Assembly: GCA_041609715.1 (NCBI GenBank) | Contig: JBFIQI010000021.1 | Coordinates: 1-22,072, forward strand | DNA: 22,072 bases | Direction of reading: 5' to 3' | DNA from: JABDLF01 sp041609715 | Lineage (GTDB): Bacteria > Pseudomonadota > Gammaproteobacteria > Steroidobacterales > JABDLF01 | In this document: positions 14,532 through 22,072 of the stretch, in pieces | How positions within the stretch are numbered: position 1 is the first letter of the stretch | How the letters are laid out: each line of letters begins with the position of its first letter | The notes under the pieces: generated by a model | Database searches by the model: none | Seen by the model: only the letters and a program-made list of their open reading frames with translations | What the model was told of the DNA's origin: nothing | Translations under genes and position numbers: made by a program

Positions 14532-16064
14532 TCAACCGGTACCGAATAGCTCACCCTGCCCGTCCGGGTCTTCCTGCACCCGGGCCAGTATGCGTTCGCG
14601 CCGGGCCTTGGCGGCATCGCTGCGGTTCAGCTCCAGCTCGGCCAGGTAAGCCGCGTCGACGTCGCCGCTCACGTAGTGGCCCGAGAACACCGAGGTATCG
14701 AATTCGCGGATGGCGGCATTGTGATAGATCACCGCCTCCACCAGGTCGTCCAGATCCTGGTAAATCAATCCGTCTGCGCCAATCAGGTCTCGAACCTCGG
14801 CTTCCGTGCGCCCGTGAGCAATCAGCTCCGAAGCGACCGGCATATCGATACCGTAGACGTTGGGATAGCGGACTGGCGGCGCGGCCGAAGCGAAGTAAAC
14901 CTTCCTGGCGCCTGCTTCCCGCGCCATTTCGATAATCTGCCTGGAAGTGGTGCCGCGCACTATCGAATCGTCAACCAGCAGTACATTCTTGCCGCGAAAC
15001 TCCAGGTCGATCGCATTGAGCTTGCGACGCACGGACTTAACCCGGTCCTGCTGCCCGGGCATGATGAAAGTACGACCTATATAGCGATTCTTGATGAAGC
15101 CCTCGCGATTTTTTGCGCCCAATGCAAAGGCAACCTGCACGGCTGCCGTGCGGCTGGTATCCGGGATGGGAATGACCACATCAATTTTCTTGTCCGGCCA
15201 TTCGCGCAGTATTTTTTCGGCCAACCGGTCACCCATGCGCAGGCGGGCCTTGTAAACCGATATGCCATCGATAATCGAATCGGGGCGGGCAAAATAAACG
15301 TATTCGAAAATGCACGGCGCCTGCTTCGGAGATGCAGCGCACTGGTGCGCATGCAGTCGTCCGTCGAGATCGATGAATACGGCCTCACCCGGGCGCACGT
15401 CACGCAATAATTCGAAGCCCAGGAGATCCAGCGCCACGCTCTCCGAGGCAACCATGTGTTTCGGTCCGGCATCGGTTTCGCGGCGCCCTAAAACCAGTGG
15501 ACGGATACCGAAAGGGTCGCGGAATGCCAGTACGCCCTTACCCACTATCAGGGCAACGACGGCATAGGCGCCCCTGCAACGGCGGTGCACCGCACGCACC
15601 GCTTCAAATATCTCAGCGGCGCCGGCGCCCGGTCCCGCTCGCTGCTGCAGTTCGTAGGCAAATACATTGAGCAGCAGTTCGGAATCAGACTCAGTATTCA
15701 GGTGCCTGAGGTTGTCGCCGATTAACATGGACTCCAGTTCAGCGGAATTCGTCAGATTGCCGTTATGGGCCATGCTGATGCCGAACGGCGAGTTCACGTA
15801 CAAAGGCTGGGCCTGCTGGACCTCTGAACTGCCGGCCGTGGGATAGCGGCAATGCCCGATGCCGACATTCCCGGTCAGTCGCAACATATGCTGACGCCGG
15901 AAAACATCGCGCACCAGTCCGTTGCCCTTGCGCATTTGTATGCGACCGCCATCCAGCGTGCAGATACCCGCAGCATCCTGTCCACGATGCTGCAGCATGG
16001 TTAAGACATCGTAGAGCGCCTGATTGACAGGGCTGTTTGCGACCAGCCCGACTATTCCACACAT
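14532..16064 (-). CDS. purF: Amidophosphoribosyltransferase
   Basis: First committed enzyme of purine synthesis: it forms 5-phosphoribosylamine from PRPP and glutamine. The 510-residue product starts MCGIVGL, so Cys2 becomes the N-terminal glutaminase nucleophile after Met removal. HCRYPTAG (R73) and NGNLTN (101-106) belong to the glutaminase site. The PRPP-binding loop is VDDSIVRGTT (364-373). No propeptide and no Fe-S cysteine set are apparent, as in the E. coli type. It starts 6 bp after the cvpA stop, and cvpA-purF is a classic gene pair. I see no PurR-like operator. Confidence 0.97.
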   Translation of the reverse strand: MCGIVGLVANSPVNQALYDVLTMLQHRGQDAAGICTLDGGRIQMRKGNGLVRDVFRRQHMLRLTGNVGIGHCRYPTAGSSEVQQAQPLYVNSPFGISMAHNGNLTNSAELESMLIGDNLRHLNTESDSELLLNVFAYELQQRAGPGAGAAEIFEAVRAVHRRCRGAYAVVALIVGKGVLAFRDPFGIRPLVLGRRETDAGPKHMVASESVALDLLGFELLRDVRPGEAVFIDLDGRLHAHQCAASPKQAPCIFEYVYFARPDSIIDGISVYKARLRMGDRLAEKILREWPDKKIDVVIPIPDTSRTAAVQVAFALGAKNREGFIKNRYIGRTFIMPGQQDRVKSVRRKLNAIDLEFRGKNVLLVDDSIVRGTTSRQIIEMAREAGARKVYFASAAPPVRYPNVYGIDMPVASELIAHGRTEAEVRDLIGADGLIYQDLDDLVEAVIYHNAAIREFDTSVFSGHYVSGDVDAAYLAELELNRSDAAKARRERILARVQEDPDGQGELFGTG

Positions 16065-16070
16065 AGCGCT

Positions 16071-16604
16071 TCAGTTTGCAGTTTCAGTAGGCGTGTCATC
16101 AGGAATCTCGGGGTTATAGTCCAGATACTCGGCCAGTTCGGGCGGCAGCAGGTCACGCAACCAGACCACCACTTTTTCCACGTATGGAATCAGGCGTGAA
16201 TCGCCCCACCAGCCTTCCTGCTCTACCGGCAACAGACCTACCGCAAGCACCAGCAGCAGCGCCAGCAGGATAACGCCGCGCACGCCGCCAAAAACCATCC
16301 CCAGTGTGCGGTCCGTTCCGCTGAGTCCTGTAGAGCGCACCATGACCGACGCGACGTAACCCAGCACGGCACCCAGCAGAAGCACGGCTATAAAAAGTGC
16401 CGCGCCGGCGATCAGCAGACGCACCACCGGAGACTCGACTTTGTCACTGAGGATCACAGCCACGTCACCGGCATAAACGTAAACCACCCAGATAGCGACA
16501 ATCCAGGTGCCCAGAGAAATGGCTTCCCGAAAAAATCCCCGCACCAGTCCGACGATGGCCGACACCAAAACCACGGCGATGATGATCAGGTCGATAACCG
16601 GCAT
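16071..16604 (-). CDS. cvpA: CvpA family membrane protein
   Basis: A 177-residue inner-membrane protein. It opens with the family pattern (DLIIIAVVLVSAIVGLVRGFFREAISL), has about four hydrophobic segments within residues 1-125, and ends in a hydrophilic, acidic tail. CvpA is linked to colicin V production and to envelope stress tolerance; its molecular function is not settled. It sits directly upstream of purF, as in many gammaproteobacteria. The start at 16604 lacks a strong ribosome binding site but aligns with the family N-terminus. Confidence 0.92.
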   Translation of the reverse strand: MPVIDLIIIAVVLVSAIVGLVRGFFREAISLGTWIVAIWVVYVYAGDVAVILSDKVESPVVRLLIAGAALFIAVLLLGAVLGYVASVMVRSTGLSGTDRTLGMVFGGVRGVILLALLLVLAVGLLPVEQEGWWGDSRLIPYVEKVVVWLRDLLPPELAEYLDYNPEIPDDTPTETAN

Positions 16605-16680
16605 GGCGTTCAGGCAAGTCCCGCTGCAGCGACGGCCCGCATTTTATCAGAGCCAACCAGTCTCTGTGCCCTGGATTTGT

Positions 16681-17202
16681 TCAAGGGTGCCTGAGGACCG
16701 CTGTCGTCTGGCCATCCTTTTGCAGGCGTCTGGCAAGCGCCTCGGCGCGATCCTTGTCCTGCTCCGGTCCCACCCTCACGCGGAAAAATGTCCGTCCTTT
16801 GTCTCTGGTCCGGGTTACAAAGGCGCGGTAGCCCTGTTGCTTGAGCGCTTCAGCGAGACGTTCAGCATTGTCCTGGCTGGTAAAACTGCCAACCTGCACG
16901 GCCCAGGCGCTGAGTGGATCGCTGGGCACATCGGCAACCGGCACGCTTTCCGGAGCCCTGGTACCCGCAGTCGCCTGGCGCGGATCGTCCTCTTCTGCCG
17001 CAGCATCAGAAGCCCGGCCGAGCCCGGGTTCCGCTGCTGCCGGGACCGGCAGCGACTGTTTTGCAGGCAGCTCGAGGCTGTGTTCGGTACTGGGCGGGAC
17101 CGGATTATCCGGGCCATCCAGCAACAGCGGAATGAAAATCACGCCCAACACCATCAGCACCACGGCGCCGGTAAGACGTTCTTTAAGACCCTGGTCGATC
17201 AA
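16681..17202 (-). CDS. dedD: SPOR domain protein, DedD-like
   Basis: A 173-residue single-pass inner-membrane protein. A short cytoplasmic start (MIDQGLKERL) leads into one membrane segment (about 11-28, TGAVVLMVLGVIFIPLLL). A Pro/Ala/Glu-rich periplasmic linker follows, then a C-terminal SPOR domain (about 98-173, WAVQVGSFTSQDNAERL to FFRVRVGPEQDKDRAEAL). SPOR domains bind denuded septal peptidoglycan, so the protein probably acts at the division site. The start codon is TTG at 17202, supported by a GGAG 6 bp upstream and by alignment with DedD N-termini. Its place between folC and cvpA is conserved in gammaproteobacteria. Confidence 0.9.
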   Translation of the reverse strand: MIDQGLKERLTGAVVLMVLGVIFIPLLLDGPDNPVPPSTEHSLELPAKQSLPVPAAAEPGLGRASDAAAEEDDPRQATAGTRAPESVPVADVPSDPLSAWAVQVGSFTSQDNAERLAEALKQQGYRAFVTRTRDKGRTFFRVRVGPEQDKDRAEALARRLQKDGQTTAVLRHP

Positions 17203-17208
17203 GGCGGA

Positions 17209-17212
17209 CTCC
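17209..17212 (-). promoter_or_regulatory. Ribosome binding site that supports the TTG start of dedD
   Basis: GGAG lies 6 bp upstream of the TTG at 17202, and no ATG or GTG in this frame gives a better N-terminus before the membrane segment. Confidence 0.55.
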
Positions 17213-17246
17213 GCTGACTATGGCGCCTGTTTTTGGAGGAGCCGCA

Positions 17247-18518
17247 TTATAGCCCATGGGCCAGCGCCGCCCCGACGGTGTGAAAAGAACCACAGACTAC
17301 GATGCGATCGCCGAGCCCCGTGCGCGACTTCAAAAAATCCATCGCGGCCATAACGTCCGGATAGATGGAACAGTCTCTGGCGTTCAGTTCGTCGGCAATA
17401 CGCTCACGCAGCGCCTCGCCCGTGAGTCCGCGCTCGCCCGCCAGAGAGACCAGGTGCCAGGCGTTAACATGCGGTGCCAGCTCGCGCGCCACCCCGGCAA
17501 CATCCTTGTCGCGCAGCATGCCGAAGAGCAAGTGACAATCACCGGCCACCGGGTGATCAGCAAGCCAGGCAGACAGGGCCGCCGCCGCATCTGGATTGTG
17601 GGCCACATCCAAAACCCATTGCGGTGCGACGCCGATGCATTCGATGCGCCCGCGCAGCCGCGCGCGCTCGAGACCTTGCCGCACAGGCTCAGCTGCGATG
17701 GAAAAATTCGGGCCGGGCGCCTGCAAGGCTGCTATGGCCAGCGCTGCATTATCCAGCTGCATGGCGCCGGCCAGCGCCGGCAGCGGCAGATCGGTCAAAG
17801 TTGCTGCTTCGCTCACCCATCGCCAGCTATCGCTGTCCTGGTACCAGTCGAAGTCGCGTCCCAGACAGCTCAATGGCGCGCCAACTCGACGGGCCCGCTC
17901 CAGCAGGCTTTGGGGAGGATCGCGATCACCACAAACAGCGGGCTTGCCGGGGCGCATGATGCCGGCTTTTTCCCGGGCGATCTGGCTGCGTTGCTCCCCC
18001 AGCCACTGCTGGTGATCCAGACCTATATTGGTAATCACCGCGACATCCGCATCCAGGACATTCACTGCGTCTAGGCGCCCGCCCAGACCCACCTCCAGTA
18101 CCGCGCAATCCAGGTCGGCCTGCTGAAAAACCAGCAGGGCCGCCAGGGTGCCGAATTCAAAATAGGTCAGGCTGGTGTCACCGCGTGCCGCGTCGATGCG
18201 TGCGAACGCGTCGACCAGTTGCGCGTCGCTCACCGGTTGCCCACCGATCAACACCCGCTCGTTGTAGCGCACCAGGTGCGGTGAAGTGTAAACCCCCACA
18301 TGCAGCCCGGCGGCCGTCAGCATGGCGTCAAGGTAAGCGCAAACCGAACCTTTGCCGTTCGTACCCGCGACGGTGATGACCGGGTACCCAGGCGTGCGTT
18401 TCAGCAACCGGCGCGCCACCTGCCTGACGCGGGCAAGCCCGAGATCAATTTCACTGGGGTGGAGCGTTTCCTGCCAGGCCAGCCAGTCTGCCAGGGTAGC
18501 GCGGCGAGCTTGCGGCAT
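17247..18518 (-). CDS. folC: Bifunctional dihydrofolate / folylpolyglutamate synthase
   Basis: Mur-ligase-family enzyme that joins glutamate to dihydropteroate and then extends the polyglutamate tail of folates. The 423-residue product has the P loop GTNGKGS (52-58), the YTSPHL and NERV segments, EVGLGGRLDAVN, TNIGLDHQQWLG and the DVAHNP motif of the C-terminal domain. Length and order match the family. It starts 10 bp after accD, an arrangement conserved in gammaproteobacteria. With folD at the other end, the window holds two folate genes in separate units. Confidence 0.96.
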   Translation of the reverse strand: MPQARRATLADWLAWQETLHPSEIDLGLARVRQVARRLLKRTPGYPVITVAGTNGKGSVCAYLDAMLTAAGLHVGVYTSPHLVRYNERVLIGGQPVSDAQLVDAFARIDAARGDTSLTYFEFGTLAALLVFQQADLDCAVLEVGLGGRLDAVNVLDADVAVITNIGLDHQQWLGEQRSQIAREKAGIMRPGKPAVCGDRDPPQSLLERARRVGAPLSCLGRDFDWYQDSDSWRWVSEAATLTDLPLPALAGAMQLDNAALAIAALQAPGPNFSIAAEPVRQGLERARLRGRIECIGVAPQWVLDVAHNPDAAAALSAWLADHPVAGDCHLLFGMLRDKDVAGVARELAPHVNAWHLVSLAGERGLTGEALRERIADELNARDCSIYPDVMAAMDFLKSRTGLGDRIVVCGSFHTVGAALAHGL

Positions 18519-18528
18519 CTTCAGCTTG

Positions 18529-19419
18529 TCAGGGCTTTCTCGACGGTTTGTTCTTGGCCCGGTTCTTGTCCTGCTTGTAGCACAGCATGTCCAGCAGGTT
18601 ACCGAGTTCTTCGCGCATCTCGCGACGGTCGATAATCAAATCCAGCGCGCCGTGCTCCAGGAGAAACTCGCTGCGCTGAAAACCTTCCGGCAGCGTTTCA
18701 CCCACCGTTTGCTGGATTACCCTGGGTCCGGCAAATCCGATCAGGGCATTGGGCTCTGCCACGTTGATATCACCAAGCATGGCCAGGCTGGCGGACACGC
18801 CACCGGTGGTGGGATCAGTCATGACCGAAATATAAGGCAAACCCTGTTCGGCGAGGCGAGCAAGAGCCGCAGATGTTTTGGCCATTTGCATCAATGAAAG
18901 CAGCGCTTCCTGCATGCGCGCGCCACCGCTTGCCGAAAAACACACCAGTGGGCATTTATCGTTAATGGCTGCCTCCACGGCCCGCACAAAACGTTCGCCC
19001 ACAACCGAGCCCATGGAACCACCCATGAACTTGAATTCGAATGCGCAGGCGACCAATTTTCTTTCGTTCAGACGGCCACGCACCGCAATCAACGCGTCTT
19101 TTTCACCGGTGACTTTCTGCGCCTGGATTATGCGGTCGCGATATTTCTTGGAATCCCTGAAACGCAGCACGTCCAGGGGTTCCAGATCCGCACCAATTTC
19201 TTTCATCGAGTCTTCGTCCAGGAACAGCTCCAGCCGCTGGCGAGCACTGATGCGCAGGTGGTGAGCGCACTTCGGACAAACGAAAACATTGCGCTCGAGT
19301 TCCGCCCGGTACAAGACCGCATCGCAGGACGGGCACTTACTCCAGATACCTTCCGGCACCGAGCGGGTGCGTCGCTCTGTCTTGATGCGCGATGGAATGA
19401 GTTTTCCGAACCAGCTCAT
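18529..19419 (-). CDS. accD: Acetyl-CoA carboxylase, carboxyltransferase subunit beta
   Basis: Beta subunit of the carboxyltransferase that moves the carboxyl group from biotin to acetyl-CoA in the first step of fatty acid synthesis; it works with AccA. The 296-residue product has the N-terminal zinc ribbon C29-P-S-C32 and C48-P-K-C51, followed by the crotonase-like fold with GGARMQEALLSLMQMAKTSA and the TTGGV segment. The C-terminus ends in a basic Lys/Arg tail. The ATG at 19419 matches the family start (MSWFxKL). It follows truA by 68 bp; the trpF gene found between these two in Pseudomonas is missing. Confidence 0.97.
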   Translation of the reverse strand: MSWFGKLIPSRIKTERRTRSVPEGIWSKCPSCDAVLYRAELERNVFVCPKCAHHLRISARQRLELFLDEDSMKEIGADLEPLDVLRFRDSKKYRDRIIQAQKVTGEKDALIAVRGRLNERKLVACAFEFKFMGGSMGSVVGERFVRAVEAAINDKCPLVCFSASGGARMQEALLSLMQMAKTSAALARLAEQGLPYISVMTDPTTGGVSASLAMLGDINVAEPNALIGFAGPRVIQQTVGETLPEGFQRSEFLLEHGALDLIIDRREMREELGNLLDMLCYKQDKNRAKNKPSRKP

Positions 19420-19487
19420 AAATTATTTTCTGTAGTTATCCGGTGCGGCCGGGTGAAGTGACCGATTCTAGCTGCCCAGAGCTGCAT

Positions 19488-20306
19488 TTACACCCCGGGC
19501 CAGGCCTGGTTCCCTGGCAGCAGTCCCAGTTCATGGCCAGCACCGTCGGTCATGGGCAGTTCAAAATCCGGCCTGTATTCAACATGATAAAGATACAGAC
19601 CCTGGGCTGGCGCGGTAATGCCCGCCTCGCGTCGGTCCCGGCTGGCAAGGACCCGGTCAGCCCAGTCAGGCTCGGCATCGCCCTTGCCAACCAGCATCAA
19701 CAGACCGGCAATGTTGCGTACCATGTGATGCAGGAAGGCATTGGCGCGCACATCAATGCTGAGCCAGTCGGCGCGGCGCCGGACATCAAGAGCCATTACG
19801 GTGCGCACCGGTGACTTGGCCTGGCAGCCGGCGGCACGCAGGGCAGAAAAATCACGCTCCCCCAGCATGCGGCTGGCGGCGGCCTGCATTTGCACTTCAT
19901 CCAGCGGCGGATAAACCACCCACGCGCGCTGCCGGCAAATGGCACTGCGCACCGGGCGGTTCAGGATCAGGTAACGATAACTACGCGACAAAGCGCTGAA
20001 GCGCGCGTGAAAGTCACTGCTGACTTCCCGGGCCCAGCAGATATTGACATCATCAGGTAATTCGCTGTTGCTGCCCAAAACCCAGGAACGGTTACGGCGA
20101 GTAGCGCTGGTGTCAAAATGCACCACCTGAGCGCAGGCATGCACACCGGCATCCGTGCGTCCGGCGCAGATGGTCTTCACAGGGTGGTCAGCCACGCGAC
20201 TCAGCGCCTGCTCGACGGTCGCCTGGACACTGCGCCCGTCCTTTTGCACCTGCCAGCCGGCAAACCCGCTGCCGTCGTATTCCACACCGAGGGCCACGCG
20301 GGGCAT
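19488..20306 (-). CDS. truA: tRNA pseudouridine synthase A
   Basis: TruA converts uridine to pseudouridine at positions 38-40 of the anticodon arm of many tRNAs. The 272-residue product has the catalytic aspartate D52 in AGRTDAGVHA, the N-terminal YDGSGFAGWQ and the RSYRYLILNR and FLHHMVRNI segments. The start at 20306 has a full AGGAGG ribosome binding site. It lies 106 bp downstream of fimV, the same pair as in Pseudomonas. Confidence 0.97.
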   Translation of the reverse strand: MPRVALGVEYDGSGFAGWQVQKDGRSVQATVEQALSRVADHPVKTICAGRTDAGVHACAQVVHFDTSATRRNRSWVLGSNSELPDDVNICWAREVSSDFHARFSALSRSYRYLILNRPVRSAICRQRAWVVYPPLDEVQMQAAASRMLGERDFSALRAAGCQAKSPVRTVMALDVRRRADWLSIDVRANAFLHHMVRNIAGLLMLVGKGDAEPDWADRVLASRDRREAGITAPAQGLYLYHVEYRPDFELPMTDGAGHELGLLPGNQAWPGV

Positions 20307-20316
20307 GTTCAGTCAG

Positions 20317-20322
20317 CCTCCT
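20317..20322 (-). promoter_or_regulatory. Strong ribosome binding site of truA
   Basis: AGGAGG lies 10 bp upstream of the ATG at 20306. It is the best Shine-Dalgarno match I found in the window and fixes the truA start. Confidence 0.7.
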
Positions 20323-20412
20323 GGTATGAAACGAGGATTATCTGCGGCACAGACCAACATCGCTGCCTCAGGGGAGTCTGGATGCTCGGCCCCGGAGCGA
20401 GGCCCGGCGCAA

Positions 20413-22072
20413 TCAACCCAGATTGTCGAGCAGGCTCTTGGCTTCCTGCTTCTGCGAGTCGTTGCCCTCGTCCAGAACCTCGTACAGGATATTGCGCGCG
20501 CCGTCAGGATCACCCATGTCGACAAAGGCCTTGGCAAGATCCAGCTTGGTGCCGACTTCGTCCGTCTGCTCTTCATCGGGAAGACCCAGCGCCTCGAGTT
20601 TTTGCGTCGACTCATCGTCTTCTTCATCGAAATCCGCGCCGTTGCCACCGTCTGCCGCGGGAATCTGGGCGGTGAGATCGCCATCAAGGTCGCCGTAGCT
20701 GACCTGCACGGTCTGATCGTCGTCATCGCCGCCCAGATCATCCCGGGAGATTTGCACCGTTTCGTCACCGCCATCTTCTGCCTTCACTTGCTCGATCTGG
20801 CGTGTGGCGTCGTCGTCGGCTGCGGGCTGGGCTGCCAGGGCATCGGCATCGCCCACCTCATCATCGCCAAGATCGATCCTGGGCATCTGCATCGTGGCGC
20901 CGTAGTCTTCCGCATCGTCACCACCGGCCAGCGGCGTTTCCACGGTTTTATCGTCACCATCCGCAAACGGATCGAAATCCGCTGATTCCGCCAACAAGGT
21001 GTCGTCGGAGCCGGTCGCCGCGCCGCCCGCCGAGAGGTCATGCACCCGGGTCGCCTCTTCATCATCGTCATCCGACCCCAGTATTTCTTCAACCTCTTCG
21101 TCCCGGGCTTCTTCCATGACGGCGGTGGGCTCATCATCCGAGACATCTTCGAATTCAAAGTCCAGATCGATGTCCAGATCCTCGTCCAGTACATCGTCTG
21201 CTGCTGCGGCACCGACGGCCGTCTCCGGATCAGCCTGTTGGTCTGCAGCCACGCCGATGCCGGTGCTTTCCAACTGCCCGGCATCGTCACCATCGCTATC
21301 GAAATCCAGGTCGACATCAAGATCCGTTGAACCCAGATCCAGGGTTTCCTCAGAGGGCTCTAACTGCTTTTCAATCTGCGCCGCCAGGCTGTCCAGTTCG
21401 TCGTCGCCAGCCGCGTCCTCGGAAAGGTCAAAAGACAGTACATCGCCGGCATCATCGGCTTCCCCGCCGCCCAACACATCGAGGTCGGTTACCGTGCCTT
21501 CACCGTCATCTTCCTCGGCAAATTCGAGATCCGGCGCCGCCATCACACCGGCAGCAGCGCTGCTGTCGAACAAGGTCTCATCCGGAGCCAGCTGCTTGCC
21601 CATGATGGCAATTTTTTCCCATTCACCGGCATCGGCATCACCGATCTCGGCCTTGAAGGCGTGGGCCTCTTCAAGAAACCGGTCCTTGTTGCCCCAAACA
21701 AAAAATATCTCCAGCAACTTGGCTTTCAGATCGCTGCGGCCGGGTTCCTTTTCCACCGCGCGTTCCACCAGGGCGGCAGCCTGATCATAGAGGCCGTACG
21801 CCATATGGAAGTCTGCTTCCGCCACCGGATCGGATTCGTCGAGCTTCAGGGCATCGTGCCCGATCATCGTGTCCTCGAATGGAAAATCTCCGCCCTCTTC
21901 TTCCGCGATGCCGGCAATTTGCTCGGCTTTTTCGACTTCCAGCTCACCCGGCGTGAACGTGCCGGTGTCTTCGAAAGCGTCACCCAGCGCGGCTGCAAAA
22001 TCGTCGGGTTCTGCAGCCGCTTCCGGCTTGACGGCTTCTTCCGAGATGGTGTCTTCCGCTTCGACAACCACA
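20413..22072 (-). CDS. fimV: FimV, C-terminal part (5' end outside the window)
   Basis: FimV is an inner-membrane, peptidoglycan-binding hub that organises cell poles and type IV pili in Pseudomonas and relatives. The visible 553 codons are the cytoplasmic part; LysM and membrane segments would lie to the right. A TPR-like helical region is encoded at about 21640-21850 (ADFHMAYGLYDQAAALVERAV). A long, very acidic linker with repeated Asp/Thr motifs follows, and the conserved C-terminal FimV domain ends the protein (KLDLAKAFVDMGDPDGARNIL to KSLLDNLG). The identity rests on this C-terminal domain, the acidic architecture and the truA neighbour. The linker repeats are unusual and are treated as a finding. 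Confidence 0.9.
   Translation of the reverse strand, partial: VVVEAEDTISEEAVKPEAAAEPDDFAAALGDAFEDTGTFTPGELEVEKAEQIAGIAEEEGGDFPFEDTMIGHDALKLDESDPVAEADFHMAYGLYDQAAALVERAVEKEPGRSDLKAKLLEIFFVWGNKDRFLEEAHAFKAEIGDADAGEWEKIAIMGKQLAPDETLFDSSAAAGVMAAPDLEFAEEDDGEGTVTDLDVLGGGEADDAGDVLSFDLSEDAAGDDELDSLAAQIEKQLEPSEETLDLGSTDLDVDLDFDSDGDDAGQLESTGIGVAADQQADPETAVGAAAADDVLDEDLDIDLDFEFEDVSDDEPTAVMEEARDEEVEEILGSDDDDEEATRVHDLSAGGAATGSDDTLLAESADFDPFADGDDKTVETPLAGGDDAEDYGATMQMPRIDLGDDEVGDADALAAQPAADDDATRQIEQVKAEDGGDETVQISRDDLGGDDDDQTVQVSYGDLDGDLTAQIPAADGGNGADFDEEDDESTQKLEALGLPDEEQTDEVGTKLDLAKAFVDMGDPDGARNILYEVLDEGNDSQKQEAKSLLDNLG

Noticed and set aside
16507..17217. 236-residue plus-strand frame opposite cvpA and dedD
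   Set aside because: It spans two minus-strand genes with recognisable membrane and SPOR domains; no family resemblance.
20155..20985. 276-residue plus-strand open frame opposite truA and fimV
   Set aside because: It crosses two well-supported minus-strand genes and arises from GC-rich, acidic-codon composition on the other strand.
20590..21140. Repetitive look of the FimV linker as a DNA repeat or CRISPR array
   Set aside because: The similarity is at the protein level with irregular spacing and variable codons; there are no identical DNA repeats or spacers.
20999..21784. 261-residue Ser-rich plus-strand frame
   Set aside because: It is the mirror of the Asp/Glu codons of FimV, which read as Ser-rich in antisense; no start signal and no domain.

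Overview
The window looks like the chromosome of an environmental gammaproteobacterium. It is GC-rich by eye, carries FimV (a type IV pilus and polarity hub), and has two gene blocks known side by side or separately from Pseudomonas-type genomes: fimV-truA-accD-folC-dedD(SPOR)-cvpA-purF, and ppi-lpxH / cysS / folD / tRNA cluster / tig. I see no phage, insertion sequence, CRISPR or rRNA. I cannot place it below class level.

Layout, left to right. Positions 1-739 hold the 5' part of tig (minus). Next come five minus-strand tRNA genes. Pro(UGG)-Arg(UCU)-His(GUG)-Lys(CUU) form one operon with a near-consensus sigma70 promoter and a rho-independent terminator. Leu(UAG) follows with a separate candidate promoter. 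folD (plus) diverges from the tRNA promoter and converges on the gltX-cysS pair (minus). A secreted cyclophilin and lpxH (plus, 4-bp overlap) diverge from gltX and converge on miaE.

From miaE to the right end every gene is on the minus strand, so transcription runs from fimV leftwards: fimV (partial), truA, accD, folC, dedD-like, cvpA, purF, then an unusual signalling block, then miaE. In order of transcription that block encodes an HPt protein, a receiver-Ser/Thr protein kinase, an OmpR-type response regulator, a coiled-coil protein, a membrane protein with a large cytoplasmic domain plus periplasmic BON-like repeats and an OmpA peptidoglycan-binding domain, a Rab/Ras-like small GTPase and a hybrid histidine kinase. 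The last four genes (OmpA protein, GTPase, hybrid kinase, miaE) overlap by 4, 4 and 8 bp and are probably translationally coupled.

The housekeeping genes cover translation (tig, tRNAs, gltX, cysS, truA, miaE), one-carbon and folate metabolism (folD, folC), purine synthesis (purF), fatty acid synthesis (accD), lipid A synthesis (lpxH) and envelope functions (SPOR protein, CvpA, cyclophilin). The signalling block is the part of most interest. By domain logic it can form a phosphorelay: hybrid kinase His and receiver, then HPt His, then two output receivers, one driving transcription and one driving Ser/Thr phosphorylation. This relay is tied to a GTPase and to a transmembrane protein that may link cytoplasm to cell wall. 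The coiled-coil protein and the OmpA protein share an N-terminal K-[IL]-R-E-I-L-F motif, which hints at a common docking partner. These system-level statements are inferences from domains and gene order.
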